Assembly: GCF_000308575.1 (NCBI RefSeq) | Contig: NZ_BAFZ01000041.1 | Location: 62,001 to 126,000, forward strand | DNA from: Nocardia exalbida NBRC 100660 | GTDB lineage: Bacteria > Actinomycetota > Actinomycetes > Mycobacteriales > Mycobacteriaceae | Direction: 5' to 3' | Length of the DNA stretch: 64,000 nucleotides | Part shown: in pieces, positions 24,545 to 34,128 of the stretch | How positions within the stretch are numbered: position 1 is the first letter of the stretch | How the letters are laid out: each line of letters begins with the position of its first letter | Position numbers and translations under genes: made by a program | Notes under the pieces: model-generated | Seen by the model: only the letters and a program-made list of their open reading frames with translations | Databases searched by the model: none | What the model was told of the DNA's origin: nothing

Positions 24545-25840
24545 TCAGGAGGCTGCGGCGAATCCGGCGCGCAGGTCGGCGAGGATGTCGTCGATTCCCT
24601 CGATGCCGACGGCGAGGCGGACCAGGCCGGGGGTGACGCCCGCGGCCAGCTGCTCTTCGGGTGTGAGTTGTGAGTGGGTGGTGGAGGCGGGGTGGATCAC
24701 CAGTGAGCGCACGTCACCGATGTTGGCGACGTGGCTGTGCAGCCGCAGTGCCTCGACGAATCGTTTGCCCGCGTCTACGCCGCCGGCCAGTTCGAAGCCG
24801 ATCACCGCGCCGGTGCCCTTTGGCGCGAGGGCGCGGCCGCGCTCGTACCACGGGGAGGACGGCAGGCCCGCGTAGGACACCGAGGTGACTTCTGAACGGC
24901 CGGTGAGGAATTCGGCCACCGCCTGCGCGTTCTGCACGTGCCGTTCGATCCGCAGGCTCAGCGTCTCCAGGCCCTGGCTGATCAGGAACGCGTTGAACGG
25001 CGAGACCGCCGCGCCGAGGTCGCGCAGCAGTTGCACGCGCGCCTTGAGCGCGTAGGCGGGCGCGCCCAGCTCGGCGTACACGACACCGTGGTAGCTCGGG
25101 TCGGGTTCGGTGAAGCCGGGGAACCGGCCACCGGTCCAGTCGAACTTGCCGCCGTCCACGATCACGCCCGCGATGGCCGCGCCGTGTCCGCCGAGGTACT
25201 TCGTGGCCGAATGCACGACGATGTCGGCGCCGTGGGCCAGCGGCTGGATCAGGTACGGCGTGGCGACGGTGTTGTCCACGATCAGCGGGACGCCGTTGTC
25301 GTGGGCGACGCCCGCGATCCCCGGGATGTCGAGGATGTGATTCTGCGGGTTGGAGATCGTTTCGCCGTAGAGCGCCTTGGTGTTCGGGCGGATGGCGGCC
25401 TTCCACTGCTCGAGGTCGTCGGGATCGTCGACGAAGGAGACCTCGATGCCGAGCTTGGGCAGCGAGTAGTGGAAGAGGTTGTAGGTGCCGCCGTAGAGCC
25501 GGGGACTGGAGACGATGTGGTCGCCCGCTCCGGCGATGTTGAGGATCGCGAAGGTCTCCGCGGCCTGCCCGGAGGCCAGCAGCAGGGCGGCGACGCCGCC
25601 TTCCAGTGCGGCGATGCGCTGCTCCACCGCGTCCTGGGTGGGGTTCATGATCCGGGTGTAGATGTTGCCGGGCTCGGCCAGACCGAACAGCGCCGCCGCG
25701 TGCGCGGTGTCGCGGAAGGTGTATGAGGTCGTCTGGTAGATCGGCAGCGCGCGGGCGTTGGTCGTGCCGTCCGGAATCTGTCCGACGTGGATCTGCTTCG
25801 TCTCGAAGCTCCAGTTCTGGGACAGGTCGGGTTCGGTCAT
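24545..25840 (-). CDS. metY: O-acetylhomoserine sulfhydrylase / aminocarboxypropyltransferase
   Basis: A 431-residue PLP enzyme of the Cys/Met metabolism family (fold type I). The PLP Lys is K214 in SATKYLGGHG; IYTRIMNPT near 60-68 and the ASGQAA phosphate-binding region near 89-94 are also present. The length and the opening SFETKQIHVGQ are those of MetY, which makes homocysteine from O-acetylhomoserine and sulfide. In mycobacteria the equivalent gene (metC, Rv3340) is followed by metA; metA is not seen here. AAGGAGG precedes ATG 25840. No SAM riboswitch could be recognised upstream. Confidence 0.95.
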   Translation of the reverse strand: MTEPDLSQNWSFETKQIHVGQIPDGTTNARALPIYQTTSYTFRDTAHAAALFGLAEPGNIYTRIMNPTQDAVEQRIAALEGGVAALLLASGQAAETFAILNIAGAGDHIVSSPRLYGGTYNLFHYSLPKLGIEVSFVDDPDDLEQWKAAIRPNTKALYGETISNPQNHILDIPGIAGVAHDNGVPLIVDNTVATPYLIQPLAHGADIVVHSATKYLGGHGAAIAGVIVDGGKFDWTGGRFPGFTEPDPSYHGVVYAELGAPAYALKARVQLLRDLGAAVSPFNAFLISQGLETLSLRIERHVQNAQAVAEFLTGRSEVTSVSYAGLPSSPWYERGRALAPKGTGAVIGFELAGGVDAGKRFVEALRLHSHVANIGDVRSLVIHPASTTHSQLTPEEQLAAGVTPGLVRLAVGIEGIDDILADLRAGFAAAS

Positions 25841-25888
25841 CGGGGAGGTCCTCCTTCTGGTGGGTGAGCGATCGGGGTGGGGCGGCGG

Positions 25889-26404
25889 CTAATCGGTGAT
25901 CAGGGTGGTGTCGACCGGGGTGCGCCCGGTGGTGAGATCCAGCACAGGGCAGTGCGCGTCGACGGCCTGCCGGAGTTCGGCATAGCGCTGCTCGGTGTCG
26001 GGTCCACTGATGCGAACGGTCACCCGCACCGCTTGGAACCCGGCGCGGATGTTGTCATCCAAGCCGAAGAATCCGCGTACGTCGAGATCGCCTTCGGCGC
26101 TCACCGACAAATCATCGATCGTGATGCCGAGGCGCTGCGCCCAGAACCGGTAGGTCACTACTTGACACGAGATGAGCGACGCCAGATACACCTCGACCGG
26201 ATTGGGCGCGGTGTCCGCGCCGCCGAGCGCGGGCGGTTCATCCACGCGCACGGTGTACTTGCCGAGGGTGATCGCGCTGCCCACCGTCCCCTCCGTGGTT
26301 CCGGAGGCACGGAACACCACCAGCGCGGTCGCCGCGTCTTCCGCGACGGCCCTGGCCGTCGCGTCGGCGATGTCGTTGAGCGGGGTGCTCACATCAGTTG
26401 TCAT
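25889..26404 (-). CDS. OsmC-family peroxidase-like protein
   Basis: A protein of about 171 residues (ATG 26404; an in-frame GTG lies at 26410). The two OsmC cysteines are present, in LASLISCQVVTY and VDAHCPVLDL, so it can act on organic hydroperoxides by the Cys-Cys mechanism. The overall pattern (PNPVEVYLASLISC, LDVRGFFG) fits the YhfA/OsmC branch. It lies 48 bases upstream of metY on the same strand and may share its promoter, an association that would link thiol-based peroxide removal to sulfur assimilation. Confidence 0.88.
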   Translation of the reverse strand: MTTDVSTPLNDIADATARAVAEDAATALVVFRASGTTEGTVGSAITLGKYTVRVDEPPALGGADTAPNPVEVYLASLISCQVVTYRFWAQRLGITIDDLSVSAEGDLDVRGFFGLDDNIRAGFQAVRVTVRISGPDTEQRYAELRQAVDAHCPVLDLTTGRTPVDTTLITD

Positions 26405-26488
26405 GTCCACTGACGCTAGGAACCGCGGCGGGCGACGGCGAGAGTTACATTCGGACTGAGTGCAACGATGGCCTTCCCCGCCACGCGG

Positions 26489-27628
26489 TCAGTCCGCGGT
26501 CTCGCTCTCCGGCTCCGGCGGCGGCGCGGTGGCCGCGTCGATCTGCTCGCCGACGTACCGCAGGACGACCGCGGCCATCGCGACCACGGGGACGGCCAGG
26601 AACGCGCCGACGATCCCGTACAGCGAGCCGCCCGCGGTGACCGCGAGCAGCACGATGACCGCGTGCAGCTGCATGCTGCGGCTTTGCAGCACCGGTTGCA
26701 GCACGTTGCCTTCCAGCTGCTGCACGGCGATGACGATGCCGAGCACGATCAGCGCGGTCACGAAACCGTTGCCCACCAACGCGACCAGCACCGCCAGCGC
26801 ACCCGCGACGAACGCGCCGACCATCGGGACGAATCCGCCGAGGAAGGTGATCACCGCGAGAACCAGTGCCAGCGGCACACCGAGGATGACCAGCCCGGCG
26901 CCGATACACACCGCGTCGACCAGGCTGACCAGCGCCTGTGTGCGGATGAACCCGCCGAGCACGACCCAGATCCGGCCGAGCACCTCCTCCAGGTGCTTGC
27001 CGCCGCGGCTGCCGGAAACGCCGTGCAACCAAGGCAGGAAACGCGGTCCGTCCTTGACGAAGAAGAACACCAGCACCAGCACCAGGAACAGGGTGACCAG
27101 CACCGACGTCGCGGTGCTCACGCCGCTGAACACGCCGCTGGCGATCTGCTCCGAACTCGACTTGAGCCGGGAGACGATCGCGTCCACGGCCGAATCCAGT
27201 TGCTCGTCACGGATTCTCAGTGGCGGGCCTTGTAGCCAGTCGCGCACCTGTTCGACACCGGCGCTCGACTTGTCGGCCAGTTCCGGCGCCTGATCCACGA
27301 CCGACGGCACGATCAGCGCGATGATGCCGGCCAGCACGCCGATGAAACCGAGCACCGCGATCGAGGCGGCCGCGGCGGGCGGCAGGCCGCGTGCGGTGAG
27401 CCAGCGGACGGGCGGCCACAGCACGGTGGCGACGACGATCGCCAGCGCGACCGGCAGGATCACCACCCACAGCCGGGCGACCAGGAATCCGAGCACCCAC
27501 GCGCCCGCCGCGATGGCGACGATGCACAGCGCCCACTTGGCCAGCCACACCAGGCCCGCACCGATGACGTCGCCGCGATCGCGCGGTGCGGGCTTGTCCG
27601 GTCCGTGGCTTTTGCTACGTTCGCTCAC
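26489..27628 (-). CDS. AI-2E family transporter (permease)
   Basis: A 379-residue membrane protein with GTG start at 27628. Seven to eight hydrophobic helices are visible. The family pattern includes VILPVALAIVVATVLWPPVR, the central periplasmic-type helix region, FFVKDGPRFLPWL, and the C-terminal block GGFVPMVGAFVAGALAVLVA followed by LEGNVLQPVLQSR. The family (PF01594) includes TqsA, an autoinducer-2 exporter, and Na+/H+ antiporters; the substrate cannot be predicted. The tail is acidic and cytoplasmic. It is divergent from an SDR-DUF2867 gene. Confidence 0.92.
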   Translation of the reverse strand: MSERSKSHGPDKPAPRDRGDVIGAGLVWLAKWALCIVAIAAGAWVLGFLVARLWVVILPVALAIVVATVLWPPVRWLTARGLPPAAAASIAVLGFIGVLAGIIALIVPSVVDQAPELADKSSAGVEQVRDWLQGPPLRIRDEQLDSAVDAIVSRLKSSSEQIASGVFSGVSTATSVLVTLFLVLVLVFFFVKDGPRFLPWLHGVSGSRGGKHLEEVLGRIWVVLGGFIRTQALVSLVDAVCIGAGLVILGVPLALVLAVITFLGGFVPMVGAFVAGALAVLVALVGNGFVTALIVLGIVIAVQQLEGNVLQPVLQSRSMQLHAVIVLLAVTAGGSLYGIVGAFLAVPVVAMAAVVLRYVGEQIDAATAPPPEPESETAD

Positions 27629-27754
27629 CGGCCCAGTCTGGCACGTGAGGACCCGATCGATCAGGGCTCGCGGCCGCCCACCCGAGCCGTACAGCCTGTT
27701 TGACCCGGCAGCCCGGGGTCATCACCTGAGCAGATCATCGGAAGGGTGGTTGCC

Positions 27755-29212
27755 GTGCGGTGTGTGGTGTTCGGTGCGACCGGCTACATCGGCGGCCGCT
27801 TGGTGCCCGAGCTGCTGCGCGCTGGGCACACGGTGCGGGTGCTGGCTCGCACACCGGGCAAGCTCGCCGACGCGCCCTGGCGCGATCGCGTCGAGGTGGT
27901 GGCCGGTGACGTGACCGCCGCCGCCGACGTGCGCGCCGCACTGGACGGCCAGGACGTGCTGTACTACCTGATCCACTCGCTGACCCGGGCCGACTTCGAC
28001 ACCGTGGACCGGGAGGCCGCCACCCTGGTCGCGGCCGAGGCGGCGGACGCGGGGCTGACCAGGATCGTCTACCTGGGTGGCATCGTGCCGGACGCGCAGC
28101 GGTTGTCGCGGCACCTGGCCTCCCGCGCCGAAGTCGGCGAGATCCTGCGGGCGGGCTCGGTGCCCGCCCTGGTGTTGCGGGCCGCGGTGATCATCGGTTC
28201 CGGCTCGGCCAGCTTCGAGATGCTGCGCTACCTGACCGAGCGCCTGCCGATGATGGTCACCCCGCGCTGGGTGCGCAACCGGATCCAGCCGATCGCGGTG
28301 CGCGACGTGCTGTATTACCTGACCGAGGCGGCGGCGCTGCCCGAAGGCGCCGGCGGCGCGTTCGACATCGGCGGTCCGGACGTGCTGACCTATGTGCAGA
28401 TGATGCGCGGCTACGCCGAAGTGGCTCAGCTGCCGCGACGACTGATCGTGCCGGTGCCGGTGCTGACGCCGTGGTTGTCGGCGCAGTGGGTGAATCTGGT
28501 GACCCCGGTGCCCCGCGCGATCGCCGTTCCGTTGATGGAATCCCTGATCAACGATGTGGTCTGTCACGACCGCGCGATCGCCGACCTCATTCCCGACCCG
28601 CCGGAAGGACCGACCGGTTATCGGCGGGCGGTGACGCTGGCGTTGCAGAAGATTCGCGATCTGGACGTGCCGACCAGGTGGTCGGATGCCCGTTCGCCGG
28701 GCGCGCCGTCGGATCCACTGCCCACCGACCCGGAGTGGTCGGGCGGTTCGCTCTACCGGGATGTGCGCGAACGGCACACCGACGCCGACCCGGCGACGCT
28801 GTGGCGGGTGATCGAGGCGATCGGGGGAGAACACGGCTGGTATTCGTTCCCGCTGGCCTGGTCGCTGCGCGGATGGATAGACCGGCTGGCGGGCGGCGTC
28901 GGTCTGGGCCGTGGCCGCCGCGACCCGCACCGGTTGCACGAGGGCGAGGCGCTGGATTGGTGGCGGGTGGAGCGGCTGGAGCGACCGCGGATGCTGCGTT
29001 TGCGCGCCGAGATGCGGGTGCCGGGCCGCGCGTGGCTCGAGCTCACGGTCGAACCGGACGGCCCGGGCGCCACCTATCACCAGTGCGCGTTGTTCGAACC
29101 GCACGGGCTGGCCGGGCACCTGTACTGGAAATCCATCGCGCCGTTCCACGCGGTCATCTTCGGCGGGATGGCGCGCAACATCACCGGCGCCGCGGAATCC
29201 TCCCGCACGTGA
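27755..29212 (+). CDS. NAD(P)-binding SDR (atypical) protein with DUF2867 domain
   Basis: A 485-residue fusion. GTG at 27755 is preferred, since GGAAGGGTGG lies upstream and would be overlapped by the alternative GTG 27746. Residues 1-290 are an extended/atypical SDR with VVFGATGYIGGRL at the N-terminus and HSLTRADFDTVDRE in place of the classical catalytic motif. Residues 315-485 are DUF2867 (GGSLYRDVRERHTDAD, WWRVERLERPRMLRLRAEMR). Homologues are common in actinobacteria and are annotated as NAD(P)H-binding or nucleoside-sugar epimerase-like proteins of unknown substrate. The tail lies back to back with the antigen-85-like gene (convergent). Confidence 0.9.
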   Translation: MRCVVFGATGYIGGRLVPELLRAGHTVRVLARTPGKLADAPWRDRVEVVAGDVTAAADVRAALDGQDVLYYLIHSLTRADFDTVDREAATLVAAEAADAGLTRIVYLGGIVPDAQRLSRHLASRAEVGEILRAGSVPALVLRAAVIIGSGSASFEMLRYLTERLPMMVTPRWVRNRIQPIAVRDVLYYLTEAAALPEGAGGAFDIGGPDVLTYVQMMRGYAEVAQLPRRLIVPVPVLTPWLSAQWVNLVTPVPRAIAVPLMESLINDVVCHDRAIADLIPDPPEGPTGYRRAVTLALQKIRDLDVPTRWSDARSPGAPSDPLPTDPEWSGGSLYRDVRERHTDADPATLWRVIEAIGGEHGWYSFPLAWSLRGWIDRLAGGVGLGRGRRDPHRLHEGEALDWWRVERLERPRMLRLRAEMRVPGRAWLELTVEPDGPGATYHQCALFEPHGLAGHLYWKSIAPFHAVIFGGMARNITGAAESSRT

Positions 29213-29219
29213 TGACCCG

Positions 29220-30284
29220 TTAACCGGGAGCGGGGGAGTCCTCGATCGCCAGCGCCGCGGCGATCACCGGCCAGGAGTTGTGCAGGTCCTGCTGCCAGTA
29301 GCCCCAGGAGTGCGTGCCGAAGGGGCGGAAGTCGAAGGTGGCGGGTATGGCCAGTTCGCCCAACCGCTTGCTCAGGTCGTGGGCGCACCGGTTGATGACC
29401 GCCTCCAGAAATCCGCCGGTGACGAGCTGGCTGATCAATTTCTCGCCGTTGCCGTCGATGCCCGGCCCGTCGAAGGTGTCGAACGGGCCGGGTATGCCGG
29501 TGCCGGTGGAGACGTAGATGGCGGTGCCGCGCAGTTGTTCGGCGTGCAGGTAAGGGTCGTTGGCGGCCCATCGCGGGTCGGTGGGCGGTCCCCACATGTT
29601 GAGTGTGTTGCCGCGCCAGCGGGTGACGACGGCGGTGACCATGGCCTGGCCTTGCGGGTCGCTGGTGCGCACACACCCGCTGAAGGAGCCCAAGGCGCGG
29701 TAGAGCCCCGGTGCTGCCAGCGCGAGCTGGAATACCGAGGTGGCCGCCATGGAGATTCCGGCGACGGCGTTGGCGCCGTTGCCCGCGAAGGTGGCGTCGA
29801 TCAGGGGCGGCAGTTCCCTGGTGAGAAATGTCGTCCAGCGTTGCCGGCCGAGCACCGGGTCGTCCACCCGCCAATCCGCGAAATAACTCCCCTCCCCGCC
29901 CATGGGCACGACGACGTTCACTTGTTTGTCGCGGAAGAAATCCTCGATATCGGTCTGCTTCGGCCAGTTGCTTCCTCCGGTGCCGCCGCTGGCTCCGTTG
30001 AGCAGATACAGCACGGGCGCCGGTCGCGAAATATCCGGCGCGCGGATTACTTTCACCGGGACCGTCGTGCCCATCGCGGCGGAATAGACCCGCACGTCGG
30101 TCAGGCGGCCGGTGTCCTGGCCTACTCCGAGCACCCGCGATCCGTCGGAGGGCACCGGCTCGGACGGATCCGTCTGCGCTGTCGCCGCAGGCCAGTTGGG
30201 TAATAATGTCGTGGTGGCGAGCGCGAGCGCCACGGCGAACGAAGTGACGATCGCGCCCGGCCTGCTTGTCGTCCGAGCCCGCAC
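29220..30284 (-). CDS. Antigen 85-like esterase / mycolyltransferase family protein
   Basis: A 354-residue exported alpha/beta hydrolase. GTG at 30284 is chosen because GGAGG lies 6 bases upstream and a signal peptide follows (AIVTSFAVALALATTTLLPN). The nucleophile elbow is AVAGISMAATS, and the catalytic His is in GTHSWGYWQ near the C-terminus. The fold and motif wording are those of the Ag85/esterase D family, which in Mycobacteriales transfers mycolic acids to trehalose or arabinogalactan at the cell envelope. An alternative role as a general esterase cannot be excluded. It is divergent from a PapA-like acyltransferase. Confidence 0.9.
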   Translation of the reverse strand: MRARTTSRPGAIVTSFAVALALATTTLLPNWPAATAQTDPSEPVPSDGSRVLGVGQDTGRLTDVRVYSAAMGTTVPVKVIRAPDISRPAPVLYLLNGASGGTGGSNWPKQTDIEDFFRDKQVNVVVPMGGEGSYFADWRVDDPVLGRQRWTTFLTRELPPLIDATFAGNGANAVAGISMAATSVFQLALAAPGLYRALGSFSGCVRTSDPQGQAMVTAVVTRWRGNTLNMWGPPTDPRWAANDPYLHAEQLRGTAIYVSTGTGIPGPFDTFDGPGIDGNGEKLISQLVTGGFLEAVINRCAHDLSKRLGELAIPATFDFRPFGTHSWGYWQQDLHNSWPVIAAALAIEDSPAPG

Positions 30285-30516
30285 GCGAGACCTCCGAATT
30301 GGGTTCGTGCACTGTAATGCTGGCGAACGTAGGGCGCGATCACGCTGTCCGGCAAGCGCGGACGCGCATTCTTGGGAAACTCGACGAGGCGCCGGAGCGG
30401 GAGTCTGGTGGTGGTCACAAAATTCGGCGGCAGCCATGGTAATCCGATGATTTTTGTCGTTACCTTTCAAGGGGTCGGTCGAGGATTCTCCTCACCCGCA
30501 CGAATCGAGAACACCT

Positions 30517-31938
30517 GTGGTCAATTTCGGTTTCATCGACGAATGGCATCCCACGGCGGGAGAGCTCACCAGTTGGCGGGCGGCACCGGAATCGCTCGCC
30601 GCGGCGCGCCGCGCCCCGGTGCATCCGGCGCCACCGTCCCATCAGCAGGAGGAGTATCTGCGCACCACGCACCGCAATGCGAACGCGGGCTTGCGCGTTT
30701 CGCGAGTGTGCATGATCGCGTTCACGATTCCCGGTGCGCCGGACCACGCCGCGATGACACGCACGGTCGAGGCCTTCCTGCGCAGGCACGACACGTTCTG
30801 GAGCTGGTTCGCCATCACCGCGGCGGATCGGGTGCAGCGCCGTGTTCTCGACCCCGGCGACATCCGGATGGTGCCCACCCAGCACGGTGTCTACGCCGAC
30901 AGCGACGCCATCCGGGCGCACGTCCTCGCCGAGACGCCCGGTCCGCTGGACTGGGACTGCTTCGGTTTCGGAATCATCGAACACGCGGAGTCGTTCACGA
31001 TGTACGCGGCGGTGGATCACTTGCATACCGATGGCGTGGCACAGGCGCTGTCGTGTGTGGACCTGTTGACGCTCTACGGCAGCGAATTGTCCGGCGGCAG
31101 CTCGACTCCCGCACCGGTGACCGGTCACATCGCCTACTGCGAGCGGGAACGCCGCCGCAGCGCCGAGCTGACCGCCGAGTCACCGCAGATCGCGGTCTGG
31201 CTGGAATTGTTGCGGCGCAACGGCGGTGACGTTCCCGGCTTCCCGGTGGACCTGTGGGTCGACGCCGACGAGCACGTGCGGGGTGCGCAGGTGACCACCG
31301 TCCTGATCGATGAACCGGGTGCGCTGCGTTTCGAGGAGGTCTGCCGGGCACATGACGGCCGGTTCACCGGCGGGCTGTTCGCCGCGGCCGCGCTCGCGGA
31401 GGTCGAACTGGCGGGCGGTGACTGGTATTTCGGTCTCACACCGGTGAACACGCGCCGCACCGATGCGGAGGCCGCCTCGGTCGGGTGGTACACGAATCTG
31501 ATCCCGGTGGCTTTTCCGGTGGGCGCCGGTCAGTCGTTCACACACGTGGTCGCCGCGGCCCAGGCGGCCTACGACCAGGGCAAGGAACTGACCGACGTCT
31601 CCCTGCACCGCGCGTTGCAACTCGCGCCGCCCGGACTCGGGATCCGCACCCGGCCCGGGTGGTCCGCCCGCATGCTGTCGTACCTGGATATCCGCAAGAT
31701 GGCGGGTGTCGAGATGTTCGACAAGATCGACGGCGGTATGTTCGCCAACCGCGGCAGTTCGCGCGAGGTCTACATCTGGGTCAACCGGTTCAACGATGTC
31801 ACCACGCTCAGTCTGCTGTTCCCCGATACCCCGCAGGCGCACGAGGTGATCGGTCGCTACGTCACCGCCATGCGGACGATCGTCGCCGACGTCGTGGCGA
31901 ACGGCGACCGCGCGGTGCGGGTCGGCGCCCTTCCATGA
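30517..31938 (+). CDS. PapA-like condensation-domain acyltransferase
   Basis: A 473-residue protein with GTG 30517 as the preferred start (an open frame extends to 30454). The active-site motif is DHLHTDG near residue 167, which fits xHxxxDG of condensation/Pap acyltransferases. The opening FIDEWHPTAGELTSWRA is typical of mycobacterial PapA proteins, and YIWVNRFNDVTTLSL replaces the structural DFGWG region. Pap enzymes esterify polyketide or fatty acyl chains onto trehalose or other carriers. No polyketide synthase gene lies in this window. The divergent Ag85-like gene supports a cell-envelope glycolipid role. Confidence 0.85.
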   Translation: MVNFGFIDEWHPTAGELTSWRAAPESLAAARRAPVHPAPPSHQQEEYLRTTHRNANAGLRVSRVCMIAFTIPGAPDHAAMTRTVEAFLRRHDTFWSWFAITAADRVQRRVLDPGDIRMVPTQHGVYADSDAIRAHVLAETPGPLDWDCFGFGIIEHAESFTMYAAVDHLHTDGVAQALSCVDLLTLYGSELSGGSSTPAPVTGHIAYCERERRRSAELTAESPQIAVWLELLRRNGGDVPGFPVDLWVDADEHVRGAQVTTVLIDEPGALRFEEVCRAHDGRFTGGLFAAAALAEVELAGGDWYFGLTPVNTRRTDAEAASVGWYTNLIPVAFPVGAGQSFTHVVAAAQAAYDQGKELTDVSLHRALQLAPPGLGIRTRPGWSARMLSYLDIRKMAGVEMFDKIDGGMFANRGSSREVYIWVNRFNDVTTLSLLFPDTPQAHEVIGRYVTAMRTIVADVVANGDRAVRVGALP

Positions 31939-32116
31939 GCACGGGGGCGCGCATCGTCACCGGCCCGGTACCTCCCGCACGGCTCGAGCTGGCGCATGGC
32001 GCCCGGCGCGGTGCCCGCGGCCGACCGGCCGCCGATGGCCACGCTGACCGCTACCGGTATTCGATGACGCGGCGAACGCCCCGCATCCTTCCGGTGCTGG
32101 ACTTACGCTGATCCCG

Positions 32117-33448
32117 GTGGCGATTTCGGAGCGACGACGGCTGGGAGTCTCGGTGGGCGCGGCATTGGTCAAAGGTCAGAACGGGGCATTGGATGTGGCG
32201 CGCGTGCTGGTGTCGGTGCGCACCGAGGCCGCGGTCGACGTGTCGGCGCTGCTGGTGACCGAAGCGGGGCGGGTGCGCTCGGACGCGGATTTCGTGTTCT
32301 TCAATCAGCCGAGCGCACCGGGCGTGTCGCTGGGGCAGGGAACGCCCGGCGCGCTGTCGGTTTCGCTGAGCGACCTGCCGGTGGACATCGCGCAAGTACG
32401 CGCGGTGCTCACTCTCGACGATCCGGCGCAGACCTTCGGCGGGTTCGCGCCTCCGGTCGCCACGGTCGCCGACGCGGCGGGAAACGTGCTCTACGAGTAC
32501 CGCATCGAGGGCTTGGGCAGCGAATCCGTGGTGATCGCGCTCGAACTGTATCGCCGCCAGGGCGGATGGAAGGTGCGAGCGGTCGGGCAAGGTTATGCGG
32601 GCGGATTCGCCGCGCTGGTCACCGATCACGGCGTGAGCGTGGACGACGCCCCGGCGGTAGCGGCCTCGTCCGCGAATCGAGCCGAGCCCGGCCCGGCGGC
32701 AGGGCCCACCCCGGCGACGGACGTATTCACCGTCCCCGGCGAGGCGCAGCTCTCCTTCGAGAAGCGGGCGAAGCTGGACCTGCGCAAGCGGGAGGTCGCG
32801 AAAGTCCTCATCGACAAGAACGCTTTCGGCATCCGCGCGCGCGTCGTTCTGGTCGTCGACAAGACCGGCAGCATGAACCGCCAGTATCGCGACCAGGTGG
32901 TGCATCGCGTCGTGCAGCGGATGATTCCGGTGGCCACCCAGCTCGACGACGACGGCACCCTGGAGGCGTACCTCTACGCCCGCTCCTTCGCCAAGCTGCC
33001 CGACATCACGGTCGAGCACGGTGAGGAGTGGGCGCGAACCTATCTGCACCTCACCGGCACCCACGGCGGCATCGACTACGACGCGCTCGGCGCCCGCAAC
33101 GAGGAGCTGCCGATCATGCGCGACATCATCGACTCGTTGCGCCCCGGCGGTCGCCCCACCCTCGTGCTGTTCTTCACCGACGGCGGCTTCGCCAAGAAGC
33201 GCGAGATCGCCGCGCTCATGCGGGAGGCCTCGCTGCTGCCCGCGTTCTGGCAGTTCGTCGGACTCGGGCGCGCCAACTACGGTCTGCTGCGCGCCCTGGA
33301 CGAATTGTCCGACCGGGCGGTCGACAACGCGGGGTTCTTCGCACTCGACGACATCGATCAGGTCGACGACGCGCAGCTCTACGCCCGCTTGCTCGGCGAG
33401 TTCCCCGACTGGCTGCGCGCCGCGCGAAACGCGAACATCCTGCGCTGA
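32117..33448 (+). CDS. TerD-domain protein fused to von Willebrand factor A domain
   Basis: A 443-residue fusion with GTG start. Residues 5-175 are a TerD domain (VSVGAALVKGQNGALDVARV ... LYRRQGGWKVRAVGQGYAGG), a beta-sandwich that binds Ca2+ in related proteins. After a Pro/Ala linker, residues 245-435 form a VWA domain with the MIDAS motif VVDKTGSMN and the downstream LVLFFTDGG strand. This matches the TerF/TerD-VWA type in the Ter systems of tellurite resistance and stress or phage defence, described as Ca2+-dependent membrane-linked complexes. A second TerD fusion lies at 39721-41733. A strong hairpin follows. Confidence 0.92.
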   Translation: MAISERRRLGVSVGAALVKGQNGALDVARVLVSVRTEAAVDVSALLVTEAGRVRSDADFVFFNQPSAPGVSLGQGTPGALSVSLSDLPVDIAQVRAVLTLDDPAQTFGGFAPPVATVADAAGNVLYEYRIEGLGSESVVIALELYRRQGGWKVRAVGQGYAGGFAALVTDHGVSVDDAPAVAASSANRAEPGPAAGPTPATDVFTVPGEAQLSFEKRAKLDLRKREVAKVLIDKNAFGIRARVVLVVDKTGSMNRQYRDQVVHRVVQRMIPVATQLDDDGTLEAYLYARSFAKLPDITVEHGEEWARTYLHLTGTHGGIDYDALGARNEELPIMRDIIDSLRPGGRPTLVLFFTDGGFAKKREIAALMREASLLPAFWQFVGLGRANYGLLRALDELSDRAVDNAGFFALDDIDQVDDAQLYARLLGEFPDWLRAARNANILR

Positions 33449-33507
33449 TCGCGCGTGGGCGTCATCGCCACAACGAGGCCGCGGCTGCCCTGCCCATGGA
33501 GCATCGC

Positions 33508-33540
33508 CCGCCTGTCATAGCGAGAAGCTATGACAGGCGG
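33508..33540. terminator. Perfect 14-bp hairpin between convergent genes
   Basis: CCGCCTGTCATAGC and GCTATGACAGGCGG form an unbroken stem with a GAGAA loop, between the TerD-VWA stop (33448) and the small membrane protein stop on the other strand (33559). It is probably a bidirectional terminator. Confidence 0.75.
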
Positions 33541-33558
33541 TGATCGCTCCGCTGCGGC

Positions 33559-33834
33559 TCAGCCGATGACGGCGTTCATGATGGTGCCGGCGCTGGTGGC
33601 GATCACCCCGCCGATCATGGCTCCCGCCACCATCTTCGGCGACTCGAGCCCGCCGCCGGTCCACTTCTCCCAGGCGAAGCGCCCACCGGCGTAGATGATG
33701 CCGCAGATGCCCGACAGGAGTACGAACCACGTCAGGTAGCGGACCAGTTGGAGGAACTTGTCGGAGATCGGCGGCGCTTCTGGGGTGGGATTGCCGATCT
33801 GCGCCAAGGTGTCGAAAGCGGCGGCCATGATCAT
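33559..33834 (-). CDS. Small two-helix membrane protein, paralogue A
   Basis: A 91-residue protein (ATG 33834; ATG 33828 also possible). After the lead LAQIGNPTPEAPPISDKFLQ there are two hydrophobic helices (about 28-50 and 66-90), separated by GGRFAWEKWTGGGLESPKM. It is strikingly similar to the protein encoded 294 bases away on the opposite strand, so the two are recent inverted paralogues. The two-helix layout, small size and conserved glycine-rich second helix are reminiscent of TrbC/VirB2-type pilin subunits or holins, but no such family can be assigned with confidence. Confidence 0.78.
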   Translation of the reverse strand: MIMAAAFDTLAQIGNPTPEAPPISDKFLQLVRYLTWFVLLSGICGIIYAGGRFAWEKWTGGGLESPKMVAGAMIGGVIATSAGTIMNAVIG

Positions 33835-34128
33835 CGTCGTTCGCTCATTCTGGATTCGGGACAGGGGCAAGTGAATCGCTGAGAAGATCGTATCCGTTCG
33901 CTCGCCCCGATGCAGTCAGGTCGGTGCAGCGCAGGGAAGTTCGTGTTTCCCCCGCCCGCACCCGGGTAGCCGAACCCGTGTCCGGCCGCGGAGGATTCGC
34001 ACCGTGCGCACACCGCGGCGGGCCGCGTGCCCGTATCCTGGGCGTGGCCGAATTCATCGGTGGTCGAACAGTTTTCGCATAGCGGCTGGTCGACGCAGGG
34101 TTGCATTCGAGCGTAGAGGGAGTAGACG
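33835..34128. promoter_or_regulatory. Divergent promoter region between the inverted small membrane proteins
   Basis: This is the stretch between the two inverted paralogous genes. No other gene is seen. It must hold both promoters; AGAGGGAG at 34115-34122 is the ribosome site of the plus-strand copy. No clear symmetry of the intergenic sequence itself was seen, so the duplication seems limited to the coding parts. Confidence 0.45.

Noticed and set aside
25841..25888. SAM riboswitch before metY
   Set aside because: The gap to the OsmC gene is only 48 bases and no riboswitch core elements were recognised.
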